Shown: positions 43,887-52,217 of the stretch, piece after piece
How positions within the stretch are numbered: position 1 is the first letter of the stretch
Layout: each line of letters opens with the position of its first letter
Assembly: GCA_910589035.1 (NCBI GenBank)
Contig: CAJUSI010000082.1
Location: 1-58,805, forward strand
Direction: 5' to 3'
Length of the DNA: 58,805 bases
DNA from: an uncultured Acetatifactor sp.
Lineage (GTDB): Bacteria; Bacillota; Clostridia; Lachnospirales; Lachnospiraceae
Notes under the pieces: generated by a model
The model's database searches: none
What the model was told of the DNA's origin: nothing
What the model saw: only the letters and a program-made list of their open reading frames with translations
Translations under genes and position numbers: made by a program

Positions 43887-43990
43887 ATTTGTTTCTCCAC
43901 AGCGAAGCGCTGAAAAAGCATATGAAGGATATCATCGAGTATAGAACCATGGAATATTACCGGAGGCGATACCGGGAGGCCGGACAATAA
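43883..43990 (+). pseudogene. helicase C-terminal remnant (repeat copy 2)
   Basis: A 35-codon frame starting at the ATGA overlap with the TOPRIM gene. From codon 7 on it equals the end of the PLD-helicase (SEALKKHMKD, IEYRTMEYYRRRYREAG). The match covers 43902-43984 and continues into the 3' flank. The upstream 2.3 kb of helicase gene is absent. It may be translated by coupling but is best read as a recombination scar. Confidence 0.75.
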
Positions 43991-44009
43991 TAATACAGTC
44001 ATTCACGCC

Positions 44010-44436
44010 CGGGTACATAAATTATATAAACAGTATCTCCCGTATCGAAATGGTCGATATGAAAATAATAATCGTTGCGCAAAAAAAGAAAGAAGATTAA
44101 AAGCCATAGCCGAAAGCGATGACGACTGGTTCCGAAAATGCTGGCTCCATTGAAGGAAAACCATTTCCCTCTCCACGGAGGAGAGGGACGAACTGCTCCG
44201 ATGGACGGAAAAGCTCGTCACCCTGCGGACAAAAGGCATCATGGAGGGAAACTACCGCAAAATACTACAGAGAATGCGTCACCTATATCGCAGCACTGGG
44301 AGAAGCAAAGGAAGCCGCAGGCCAACGGGATGCCAAGCAGACTACCATGGCAAAGTACATGGAAGCCTATTCCCGGCGCAGCTCCTTCCGCGGGGAAATG
44401 GAGGCCTTCGGAATGCGGGATCCGCGGAAAAAATAA
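44010..44436 (+). pseudogene. frameshifted 3' remnant of an unidentified gene
   Basis: Protein-like sequence runs through three frames. First VHKLYKQYLPYRNGRYENNN and ...AESDDDWFRKCWLH (stop at about 44150), then LSTEERDELLRWTEKLVTL..., then YYRECVTYIAALGEAKEAAG...SRRSSFRGEMEAFGMRD ending at TAA 44434-44436. The last part recalls the C-terminus of SWIM zinc-finger proteins (helix, then A-Y-S-R-R-S-S-F-R-x-E), but weakly. At least two frameshifts and one stop make it a dead gene end. Confidence 0.5.
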
Positions 44437-44561
44437 ATTTGTCTGCATGGGAAGAGGAGCGCGGAACTCCGATGGATATGGGTTTAACCTGCAGAGAATA
44501 TGGAATTCCCATGTATCTACGTGTAAAAAAGCTATTTCAGGTATGAAAGGAGGCACTCACA

Positions 44562-45320
44562 ATGGCACATGCATCCTGCCCGAACGGACACGATATGTGG
44601 AACGGCGACGGAAAACCTGTTGTATGGACATTCAGGCCAGATTATATCCGTGAGTATACAAAAGCGCATCCCGAGTGCAGACTTAATGAAGATCCAAGAT
44701 ACCGGCAGCTGTATGACTGTGTTCATAACGTCCCGGGAGAAGACCTGGACTGCTGGTACTGCGACAAATGCAAAGGCCTTGTTGTCTACGTGGACATAGC
44801 CAGATACGACTTTAAGCGCATGGAAACCCTGCCGGATATAAAACCGGAGGAACTTACAGGCTGGGACGATTACATCGCAATGAGGGACTGGGAATTTGAA
44901 GAATTTCAGGACTTCTGTGAGGGCAAGAGCCCCATGGAAGCCATTGAGCAGTATGACTTTCCATATCGATACAAACTATCTCCGGACAGAAAAATATTCT
45001 ATGCCTTTGATAAAGAAGGACAGCCTGCTTTCGGCTATTACAGATCTAATTTCACCGAGTTTTCGCCGGATACGGAGATACGCTATAGCGTAGATGAACG
45101 TATTAAGCCGGAGAGACCATACGAATGGGCGAAAGGGAAGATGGATATTCATGTCCAACCGGGCAGATACGCGCACACAAAAGCCGGGCATGAAATAATT
45201 ATCGATTCTGTCATGGAAGAGGGAAAAAGGTATAAGGGCAGAGATGTCTGCCTGGAGGGACTGCCGGTGGTTGAAATAGAACATTCTGATATCAGCTCCG
45301 TTGCGGACGAAATCTTTTAG
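44562..45320 (+). CDS. zinc-ribbon protein of unknown function, 252 residues
   Basis: Two Cys motifs near the N-terminus, C6-P-N-G-H (CPNGHDMWNGDG) and CWYCDKCKG (about 64-72), form a probable zinc ribbon. The rest is a Tyr/Asp-rich alpha/beta region with repeated short strands (YRYKLSPDRKIFYAFDKEGQ, FGYYRSNFTEFSPDTEIRYS) and no catalytic motif I can name. AAAGGAGG sets the start. It sits between two helicase-tail remnants, with no clear partner. Confidence 0.75.
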   Translation: MAHASCPNGHDMWNGDGKPVVWTFRPDYIREYTKAHPECRLNEDPRYRQLYDCVHNVPGEDLDCWYCDKCKGLVVYVDIARYDFKRMETLPDIKPEELTGWDDYIAMRDWEFEEFQDFCEGKSPMEAIEQYDFPYRYKLSPDRKIFYAFDKEGQPAFGYYRSNFTEFSPDTEIRYSVDERIKPERPYEWAKGKMDIHVQPGRYAHTKAGHEIIIDSVMEEGKRYKGRDVCLEGLPVVEIEHSDISSVADEIF

Positions 45321-45422
45321 GCACTTTAAACAAAGTCTTGCGCTCTCCGGAAAAGTTTTGGCTCCGGCCTTTCCGGGTGAGGATGTTACTGTGGATTGAG
45401 GAAATAAAAGGACCTGGAGCCC

Positions 45423-45536
45423 ATGATCGGCAGCAAAGCCATGAAAACGCACATGAAGGATACCGTCGAGTACAGAACCATGGAATATTACCAGAGGCAA
45501 TACAGAAATAAAGACGCTTTGGAAAAAGGGGAGTGA
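45423..45536 (+). pseudogene. helicase C-terminal remnant (repeat copy 3)
   Basis: A 37-codon frame whose middle, HMKDTVEYRTMEYYQRQYR, is a diverged version of the PLD-helicase end. It stops at TGA 45534-45536, just before the KAP gene, and its last bases overlap a GTG that could also start that gene. The Shine-Dalgarno for the KAP gene (GGGGAG) lies within it. Confidence 0.7.
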
Positions 45537-45544
45537 TCTATGAC

Positions 45545-48268
45545 ATGGGAAAGAGAAAGCATGAAGCCAAAAAACCTGGAGATGAAAAACGCAGAAATAA
45601 AAAATCAGCACAAAAGCACAGAATACCATCATTCAGAAGGTACAAAACCGAAAAAACACTCCTCTGGGGAATCATTATCAGCATTGCCGTCATCCTAACG
45701 GATCTCTTCGACGGGTGTTCCTCCCTGATAAATAAACTCGGTCCGACGGGATTCTGCTCAATAGCGCTGCTCTGCCTCTGCGCGGCCCTGCTCTGTACAA
45801 AAGCATGGAAATGGTTACGCCTGCCGGTTGCCACAGAGCTTGATATGGCAATGCTGTCCGGCACCGTGACAGGGGCGGCGCTTCTCGCTTATACGCTGGC
45901 CCTCTACATAACGGGAGACGCACAATTCCATATCTATAAACCTGTTCTGGCGGCCGGAATACTGTTGCTGCTTGCGGCAGGCCTGATCTATCGCCGCAGC
46001 AGGCTGGCCTGTGAGGAAGAGAAAAAGAATTATAACACCTACACCCTGAAAGAGCTTTATCAGGGAGAGATTGCCGGTACGGGCGGGAGCTTACAGCCCG
46101 GCATCCCTCAGCCCGGTTCCAACCCGCTCCGCATTGTCTATATGGAAGAGGAAGCGGTGGATTACGACCTGCTCAACCGGGGAGAACTGATTCGGACGAT
46201 CAGAGATATCATACGCACCTGTGAACCCCGCGGAAAATATGTCATTGGCCTGTCGGGGGCATGGGGGCAGGGTAAGACCACCGTCATCAATAATGTGAAA
46301 AAGGAACTGGAACAGGAAAAGGACATTGTTGTCATCGACAGCTTTGATCCATGGAATTATGAGACAAAGGAGGCGCTGTTTTCCGGCATGCTGGACGCAA
46401 TTTTCCGGTATGCGGGGATTGACTATAATGTAAGCAGAATTCGCAGCTGGAAGAAACAGTTGGGGGAATTGATCTTTGACATCAATGACTATACGAAGGG
46501 GCTGAAAATGCTTCTGAACAGGGAGCAGGAGACCGTCTGGGAAATCAAGGCGCTCATGAATGACTTCCTTGGACGCTGTAGACGAAAGATCGTATTTGTG
46601 CTGGATAATATCGAGAGAATGGATGACCCCAATATCCTGCTTTTGTTCAAGCTGGTAGCCGATGTGCTGGATTTGGACCATGTCATCTATGTGCTTTCCT
46701 ATGATGCGGAGCGGATCGGAAAAGTGCTGGAGGAGGCCGGCCTGAAGGACAGCTATCTGAAGAAAGTCATCCAGATGGAATTTTATGTGCCGCCCATTGA
46801 CGAGGGGAGAAAGAGAGAAATGTTTTTTGTCTGTCTGAAAAATTTGCTGGAGCTGTATCAAGCGGAGGGCAGACAGCAGGAGGAATTGCTTCATCTCTCA
46901 TCCTCTTTTTTGAGCAAAATGTCTGATGTGAGGGATATGAAGCGCTTCTTTAATTCCGTGATCAGCCCCTGCTATGGCGTGCCCGACCGCTGGATCAGAA
47001 AATTGAGTGCAAAAGACTATGTTGTCATGGAGCTGTTGAAACGGGAGAATCCGATGCTCTATAATGAAATCGCGAAAAATCCCTATTATTTTGTCTCCTC
47101 CGACAGACAGGCACTTTTCGGCCATGAGATACAGACAGACTGGAAGAAAAAGCTCAACGAAGAGGCAAAAAGCTATTTCAGCAATTTATTTTCACGACTA
47201 ACCAATGAAAAGAATGCGGAATGGCGTGATTTGCTGGCGGAAATTTTCCCCTATGTGGAAAACTATGCGGAAGGCCGGGATGTAGTGGAGACAAGCTTTT
47301 ACGGGGTTGGCAGTGAAACCTATAAAAGTATTATTCAAAATGCCAGAATACGCAGCGGCAAATTCTTTCCCCAATATTTTACATTGCAGTCCAACGATTA
47401 TATGAATGTCAAGTCGGAACTGGATGATGTGATGCAATCGGCCCAAGAAGGGGAGGAAGCGCCGTGCCGGGAAAAGTTTACGGCTCTTCTACGCCGATAT
47501 CCGGGCTCCGATCAGACAGAGATTGTGGAAATGCTTCAGCTGTTTTCCGAAGACCTCGACCAGACGGGATGGGACATACTGTTTCCGATTTTATATGAGA
47601 TGTCGGAAGAGATTTACGACGGAATGAGATTTTTCGGGTATTCTGCCAGAAAACGGACATATTACCTGCTGTCTGTGGGGCTGGACAAGATATCGGATTC
47701 ATTGTTTGAAAGATTTCTGGTCGGCATCCAGGGGCAGTATGACAGGCTGTGGGCATTGGGGGATATGTTGTACCATAAACAGAAAAACCCCGACAGAGTG
47801 GAAGCGGAGCCTCCCCGTTACGAGGGCCGGGCCCTGCCGGTATATGAAACCCTGAGACAGATGGCGGAAAAGATAGAGAAAGAGGGAATTAATCTGTACA
47901 GCGACAGATACTACAGGCCTCATAATATCTGGGGGTGGTATCACATTGTAAAATATATGCCGGATATAGATATAAAGAAAACGGCTGCCCCCATGCTGGG
48001 GGAACAGAGCGTTTACCGCTTTCTCTGGGATATGACACAGAAATCTGTGGGAAGCGGATACGGTTATACACTGAGAGAAAATTATTTTAATACTTTTACG
48101 GACAGAGACAGGATAGCCGCTCTTTTAGGGAAAAGAATGCCCTGCACGGACAGTGAAGCGTTTGTGAGGAGGCTCTGGGACGCGTACCTGGAACAGGCAG
48201 ACGACGATGACCGGGAAAGCCATGAGGACATTGTGACAACGGAGTATTATGTCGAACCGAAGTTGTAG
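45545..48268 (+). CDS. KAP-family P-loop NTPase with four TM helices
   Basis: About 907 residues. A very basic N-terminus is followed by four hydrophobic helices (about 38-55, 69-87, 102-122, 130-148). The KAP NTPase domain carries Walker A SGAWGQGKTT (about 237-246) and the family's DSFDPWNYETKEALFSGM, then Walker B IVFVLDNIERMDD (about 348) and VIYVLSYDAERIG. KAP NTPases are membrane-bound STAND-like ATPases found in defence islands; the long helical C-terminal half (about 480-907) may be the sensor part. ATG 45545 is chosen; a GTG four codons earlier is possible. A 30-bp piece of its 3' part is duplicated at 48394-48424. Confidence 0.88.
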   Translation: MGKRKHEAKKPGDEKRRNKKSAQKHRIPSFRRYKTEKTLLWGIIISIAVILTDLFDGCSSLINKLGPTGFCSIALLCLCAALLCTKAWKWLRLPVATELDMAMLSGTVTGAALLAYTLALYITGDAQFHIYKPVLAAGILLLLAAGLIYRRSRLACEEEKKNYNTYTLKELYQGEIAGTGGSLQPGIPQPGSNPLRIVYMEEEAVDYDLLNRGELIRTIRDIIRTCEPRGKYVIGLSGAWGQGKTTVINNVKKELEQEKDIVVIDSFDPWNYETKEALFSGMLDAIFRYAGIDYNVSRIRSWKKQLGELIFDINDYTKGLKMLLNREQETVWEIKALMNDFLGRCRRKIVFVLDNIERMDDPNILLLFKLVADVLDLDHVIYVLSYDAERIGKVLEEAGLKDSYLKKVIQMEFYVPPIDEGRKREMFFVCLKNLLELYQAEGRQQEELLHLSSSFLSKMSDVRDMKRFFNSVISPCYGVPDRWIRKLSAKDYVVMELLKRENPMLYNEIAKNPYYFVSSDRQALFGHEIQTDWKKKLNEEAKSYFSNLFSRLTNEKNAEWRDLLAEIFPYVENYAEGRDVVETSFYGVGSETYKSIIQNARIRSGKFFPQYFTLQSNDYMNVKSELDDVMQSAQEGEEAPCREKFTALLRRYPGSDQTEIVEMLQLFSEDLDQTGWDILFPILYEMSEEIYDGMRFFGYSARKRTYYLLSVGLDKISDSLFERFLVGIQGQYDRLWALGDMLYHKQKNPDRVEAEPPRYEGRALPVYETLRQMAEKIEKEGINLYSDRYYRPHNIWGWYHIVKYMPDIDIKKTAAPMLGEQSVYRFLWDMTQKSVGSGYGYTLRENYFNTFTDRDRIAALLGKRMPCTDSEAFVRRLWDAYLEQADDDDRESHEDIVTTEYYVEPKL

Positions 48269-48290
48269 ATGCTAATTTGTTCATCCATGC

Positions 48291-48392
48291 TATAGTAAAC
48301 GGCATAACGATTCTTATTTTGCTTAAAGGCCATGATAACAACGACAATCAGCATACCGTACCAAAGTAAAGATATTAAAGTCGTTTACTATA
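48291..48392. mobile_element. 102-bp MITE-like element (partner of 3908-3987)
   Basis: Perfect 11-bp terminal inverted repeats, TATAGTAAACG (48291-48301) and CGTTTACTATA (48382-48392), with no coding capacity between them. About 80 bp of the body align with 3908-3987. It begins 23 bp after the KAP stop and ends where a partial KAP duplicate begins. Confidence 0.6.
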
Positions 48393-48393
48393 A

Positions 48394-48465
48394 ATACCGG
48401 ATATAGATATAAAAACGGCTGCCTATCTTTCCTGCAAAAACGTATGTCAAAGATATATATAAAGT
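48394..48465 (+). pseudogene. partial duplicate of the KAP gene 3' region
   Basis: 48394-48424 matches 47957-47990 in the KAP gene almost base for base except for a 3-nt (one codon) gap, and still reads PDIDIKTAA. After that the sequence diverges and a stop follows (TAA near 48460). It looks like the scar of a second, lost KAP-type gene. Confidence 0.45.
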
Positions 48466-48477
48466 GTTACTGGAATA

Positions 48478-48506
48478 TTGACAGCTGCAAAAGTGTATGC
48501 TATGGT
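48478..48506 (+). promoter_or_regulatory. sigma-A-like promoter
   Basis: TTGACA (48478-48483), 17 bp and TATGGT (48501-48506). The only thing it can drive at short range is the stretch ending at the terminator at 48603-48628. Confidence 0.45.
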
Positions 48507-48512
48507 AAGGTT

Positions 48513-48628
48513 GTCGACAGTAAGTCCTATGCCAGTGCCGTTATCAAGGTAAGTGCCATGTGTTGGCGCCACTATTAGGCGATTGGCAGTTGATGAAAAG
48601 CAGGCCGGTTTATCGACTGGTCTTTTTT
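48513..48628 (+). ncRNA. candidate small transcript
   Basis: Bounded by the promoter above and the terminator below, about 115 nt with no credible frame. It may be an sRNA, or the residue of a deleted gene between its own promoter and terminator. Confidence 0.25.
48603..48628 (+). terminator. rho-independent terminator
   Basis: GGCCGGT (48603-48609) pairs with ACTGGTC (48616-48622) with two G-U pairs, followed directly by six T (48623-48628). Confidence 0.55.
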
Positions 48629-48649
48629 CATAAACGGAAGAACCACAGA

Positions 48650-48903
48650 AAGAGAACTGCCAGGGAAATGATCCTCGACATCGACAAAGCGACTGTGCTG
48701 GACAGCGCGGTAATCGACAGCCCCGTTATGGGGAAAATATCTCCGCTTGCCCTTTCCGGCAGAGTGAAGACACTGATCCTCATGAAAAATGAGCCTTCCA
48801 GGATATTCAACGCCTCACCTGCGGGGATAACTGCGCCAAATGGATTCTGAAGCTTGCGGAGACGGACGACCTGACCATCAACCTGCGCCATCTGATGGAT
48901 TTC
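48650..48903 (+). pseudogene. frameshifted remnant of a DUF4869-type gene
   Basis: Read across one frameshift near 48822 the sequence gives MILDIDKATVLDSAVIDSP, LSGRVKTLILMKNEPSRIFN, then CGDNCAKWILKLAETDDLTI and NLRHLMDFGED. The strings TLILM.NEP..[IV]FNAS, CGDNCAKWI and LTINLRH.MDFG are, from memory, the core of the DUF4869 family common in gut Firmicutes. Both ends are missing. Confidence 0.65.
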
Positions 48904-48913
48904 GGGGAAGACA

Positions 48914-49204
48914 GCGCTGGTGGACATGGTCCGCGAGTATTATGAAAACGGAAGCGCCAGCGCCGTCGAACTTGCCTGCGATAAACAATGCACGGTTCTG
49001 GATGGCCGCACATGGGCCGGACAGCTCTCCATGATGAAGGACAGCATTGTTTTTATCGACGAAGGCAACGAATTTGTCATGAGCGACGAGTTTGCCCAGA
49101 CGATTCAAAATACCGATAACTATTACGTCATCGTGACCAGAGAAGGCATTCCCTCCCTGCTATACAGCGTGGAGGAAATATACGAGAGGATTTTGAAATG
49201 CCGG
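48914..49204 (+). pseudogene. remnant of the gene that usually follows DUF4869
   Basis: An open frame reads MVREYYENGSASAVELACD, then DSIVFIDEGNEFVMSDEFAQ, NTDNYYVIVTREGIPSLLYS and VEEIYER. The IDEGN.FV, NYYVIVTRE and LPYSV.EIY-type strings belong to an ATPase-like protein I recall as a neighbour of DUF4869 genes. The N-terminal nucleotide-binding part and the natural C-terminus are absent. The frame continues meaninglessly into the next gene. It is joined directly to the DUF4869 remnant, so both genes have collapsed into about 550 bp. Confidence 0.5.
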
Positions 49205-49223
49205 TATGAGAAAGGAGACCCCA

Positions 49224-49991
49224 ATGGCCAACCTATACGACAGAGCAGACATATACGACCTCTTTGACAACGAAGACCGATACCGGGCCTACAAACGGCA
49301 CTGGGAGAGAATCCTGAGTGGAAAAGACATTTCCTCTCTTCTGGACGTGAGCATAGGCTCCGGCAACGTAACCCTGCCCCTGGCGGAGCTGGGCATAACC
49401 CTCTGCGGCTCCGACCTGAGCGGCAGCATGCTGGAAAACTGCGCCCGGAAGGCAGCGCAAAGGGGATTTGAGATAGAACTGAAACACAGCGATTTCCGAA
49501 ATCTGAGCTGCTGGGAAGCCCGGAAATTTGACTGCGTGGCAAGCACGGGCAACTCCCTGCCCCATGTGGACAACCATGACATGCTGAAAGCCCTGGAACA
49601 GATGGATGCCCTGGTGAGGGAAGGCGGCTGGCTGTATTTTGACATAAGAAACTGGGACAGAATTCTGAGGGAGAGAAACCGCTTTTGTCTGTACAATCCC
49701 ATGTTCCACAACGACACCCGGATCAACGTCGTCCAGGTATGGGACTACCATGAGGATATGTCAATGACCTTTAACCTCTTATATACATTTGAAAAAGAGA
49801 ATAAGATCCTTCAGAAGGAGATCTTTGAGGAGCAATATTACCCCATAAAAAAGGATAAAATATTGGAGAAGCTGAAAGAATTGGGATACGCAAAAATCGA
49901 GCTTATGTGCTTCCCGGCATTTGAGAATGTGGATGCGGACAAGGCGGAATGGTACTGCGCCATGGCGCAGAAGGGGAATGGACTAAAGTAA
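49224..49991 (+). CDS. class I SAM-dependent methyltransferase
   Basis: 255 residues. Motif I is LLDVSIGSGNVTLPLAELG (about 39-57; the usual D-x-G-x-G-x-G reads D-V-S-I-G-S-G, with one glycine replaced). Then GSDLSGSMLE, DCVASTGNSLPHV and LVREGGWLYFDIRNWD. The last part, with a W-D-Y-H and a long beta sheet, is typical of the glycine/sarcosine N-methyltransferase-like small-molecule methyltransferases. Substrate unknown. AAAGGAG sets ATG 49224; a six-codon extension upstream is unlikely. Confidence 0.85.
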   Translation: MANLYDRADIYDLFDNEDRYRAYKRHWERILSGKDISSLLDVSIGSGNVTLPLAELGITLCGSDLSGSMLENCARKAAQRGFEIELKHSDFRNLSCWEARKFDCVASTGNSLPHVDNHDMLKALEQMDALVREGGWLYFDIRNWDRILRERNRFCLYNPMFHNDTRINVVQVWDYHEDMSMTFNLLYTFEKENKILQKEIFEEQYYPIKKDKILEKLKELGYAKIELMCFPAFENVDADKAEWYCAMAQKGNGLK

Positions 49992-50077
49992 CGGGCCCCA
50001 TTGCCCCGGAGGAGAAGCATGGAAAGAATCAGAAGAATCAGAAAAGAAAAAGAGAAAAGGAGAAAAGAAGAAAAAAC

Positions 50078-50530
50078 ATGTTAAAGACAGGAACAAAAGC
50101 GCCGGACTTTGAATTGCCGGACCAGAACGGAAAACTGCACAAACTATCGGATTACGCGGGAAAGAAAGTGATCCTGTACTTTTATCCCAAGGACAACACC
50201 CCCGGATGCACCAAACAGGCCTGCGGCTTCTCGGAGAGATACCCCCAGTTCACGGAGAAAGGGGCTGTAATCCTGGGAATCAGCAAGGACAGCGTGGCGT
50301 CCCACAAGAAATTCGAGGAGAAATACGGCCTCGCCTTTACACTCCTCGCGGACCCGGAGCGAAAAGTGATCGAGGCCTACGACGTCTGGAAGGAGAAGAA
50401 AAACTACGGCAAGATCTCCATGGGCGTGGTGCGCACCACCTACCTGATCGACGAAAACGGCGTCATTGTCAAAGCCAACGACAGAGTGAAAGCCGCGGAG
50501 GACCCGGAGAAAATGCTGGCGGAGGTGTGA
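50078..50530 (+). CDS. bcp: thioredoxin-dependent thiol peroxidase (peroxiredoxin Q)
   Basis: 150 residues, the usual Bcp length. Catalytic motif TPGCTKQACGFSE holds the peroxidatic Cys and, five residues on, the resolving Cys of the atypical 2-Cys type; KAPDFELPDQNG and ILGISKDSVASHKKF are further family blocks. It reduces hydrogen and organic peroxides in the cytoplasm using thioredoxin. A 43-codon in-frame extension upstream is purine-rich low-complexity sequence and is rejected. It follows the methyltransferase gene by 86 bp and may be cotranscribed. Confidence 0.95.
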   Translation: MLKTGTKAPDFELPDQNGKLHKLSDYAGKKVILYFYPKDNTPGCTKQACGFSERYPQFTEKGAVILGISKDSVASHKKFEEKYGLAFTLLADPERKVIEAYDVWKEKKNYGKISMGVVRTTYLIDENGVIVKANDRVKAAEDPEKMLAEV

Positions 50531-50747
50531 TTTGGCTGTGTACGGCGCTGCAAGTTTGATGATCCGCCAATGGATGCAGGGTTGCAGACCTGCAGGAGCC
50601 ATCACGGTGGCTGCAATTTGATATCGACTATCTCAGTATTATGAAATGTTATGCCAAAAGCGATAGACTCTCGCGGCGCGCCCGGCTCACTGCCCCATGA
50701 GCAAGGTTTGCCTGCGGGAATACAATAACATCGGAGGAATCGAACCC

Positions 50748-51641
50748 ATGATAAAGGAAGTCACCGGAACAGACCAGATAAGGCAATTATTCGCAGGCTG
50801 GCAGGAAACCATGATCTGGTCCTGTCTCCAGGGCGTCATGGGACATCTGTATGTGCATATGTCGGACAACCCGGATTTGGAAGGCAATTCGGATTTGGCA
50901 GGCAGTTCGAATACGTCGGACAATCCGAATACGGCAGATAGCTCGAATATGGCGGAGGGTTCGGATACGACAGACAATCCGAATTCAGCGCACAATCCCC
51001 AGTCGGCAATGGCGATCCTGGGAGACTTCTGCTTTTTCGCGGGAAAGCCGGACGAAAAGCTGGTGGCATATAAGCCTGCCTGGTGCCGCCAGAATTTTAT
51101 CATCATGACAGCCCGTCAGCCCGAATGGCTCGCGCTCATAGAAAAAGTCTACAAAGAGAAGGCCGTGAAAGTCACCCGTTTCGCCATGAAAAAGGAACCG
51201 GATGTGTTTGACAGAGAGAAACTGCGCTCTCTCGTACAGGCCCTTCCGGACGGGTGCACCCTGCGCCGGATAGACCGCACTCTCTATGAGGAGTGCAGAA
51301 AACACGACTGGAGCAGAGACCTGGTCTCCCTGTACTCCGGATATGAGGAATACGGGAAAAAGGGCCTTGGCGTCCTGGCGCTCCTGGACGGAAAGCCCGT
51401 GTCCGGCGCATCCTCCTACAGCCGCTACGAGGGAGGCATCGAGATCGAGATAGACACCAGGGCGGAGTACCGCAGACAGGGCCTGGCCGCCGCCTGCGGG
51501 GCGGAACTCATCCTCCGGTGCCTGGACCGGGGCCTGTATCCCAGCTGGGACGCCCAGAACCCCTGGTCCGTGGCCCTGGCGGAAAAGCTGGGCTACCATC
51601 TCGACCATGAGTACACGGCCTATGAGATAAAAGGATATTGA
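50748..51641 (+). CDS. GNAT acetyltransferase with an intragenic repeat insertion
   Basis: 297 residues from ATG 50748, which has GGAGGA 10-12 nt before it; an ATG 51 nt upstream lacks a site. The C-terminal half is the GNAT domain of the ZmaR/GNAT_acetyltr_2 type: GVLALLDGKPVSGASSYSRY, then IEIEIDTRAEYRRQGLAAAC with the R-R-Q-G-L-A acetyl-CoA loop, and PSWDAQNPWSVALAEKLGY. Residues about 40-82 consist of seven 6-residue repeats rich in Asn, Ser and Asp, inserted between two strands of the N-terminal domain. The substrate is unknown. The repeat probably forms a flexible surface loop. Confidence 0.85.
   Translation: MIKEVTGTDQIRQLFAGWQETMIWSCLQGVMGHLYVHMSDNPDLEGNSDLAGSSNTSDNPNTADSSNMAEGSDTTDNPNSAHNPQSAMAILGDFCFFAGKPDEKLVAYKPAWCRQNFIIMTARQPEWLALIEKVYKEKAVKVTRFAMKKEPDVFDREKLRSLVQALPDGCTLRRIDRTLYEECRKHDWSRDLVSLYSGYEEYGKKGLGVLALLDGKPVSGASSYSRYEGGIEIEIDTRAEYRRQGLAAACGAELILRCLDRGLYPSWDAQNPWSVALAEKLGYHLDHEYTAYEIKGY
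50867..50992 (+). repeat. 18-bp intragenic minisatellite, seven units
   Basis: Units start at 50867, 50885, 50903, 50921, 50939, 50957 and 50975 and encode NPDLEG, NSDLAG, SSNTSD, NPNTAD, SSNMAE, GSDTTD and NPNSAH. The 18-bp unit keeps the reading frame. Confidence 0.85.
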
Positions 51642-52217
51642 TACGGATAGCCTCCCGGAATCTCTCTTCCGCTTTCCGCAGTACTTTCTGAAAACCTTTT
51701 TCATCGGTTCCCCTCTTCTTCCTGCCCATGGTTTACCAAAATCCTGATTTTCCCTGCCGGGATTCCGAGAACCTATCAGTAACGTTGATTTTAAGGCATT
51801 TATCGAGATATGGCAACCTGATCTAAAATGAAACAAAACGACTGTAAAATCCTTACTTTAGCATACCCTGCTGATTCCGTGTGCGCCGAAATCCTGAACT
51901 CCGGCAGTCTGCGGCAGGTTATCAATTCCGCCGGGGCAGCCGATATATAATAAAACCGCAGTTATACCCGCAGGCGTATTCGCTTTTCGGTTTTCCGTTC
52001 GCCGGTATAGATGCGTCGCCCGTTATACAGTAACGCCGGCAAATGCTTTCGAACCTTTCCCTGCTTTGCTGAAAGGATGGCATTTTGATTCGACAATACG
52101 ACTATATCAACAAACAATGGAAAGAATCAGCAAAAGCGTCTGCGGAAAACGGTGCCGGGAAAGAGCCCGGCTGCGCTCACGGAAGAGCGCAGGAGAGCGA
52201 AACAGGAGGTTGAGGAT
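51642..52217 (+). other. intergenic region with leader hairpins
   Basis: No gene is seen in the first 500 bp. Close to the next gene lie two adjacent hairpins, GCCGGG/CCCGGC (52154-52171) and GCGCTC/GAGCGC (52173-52190), then AGGAGG. A TATAAT at 51946-51951 has no good -35 partner. The hairpins could form a leader structure. Confidence 0.35.
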
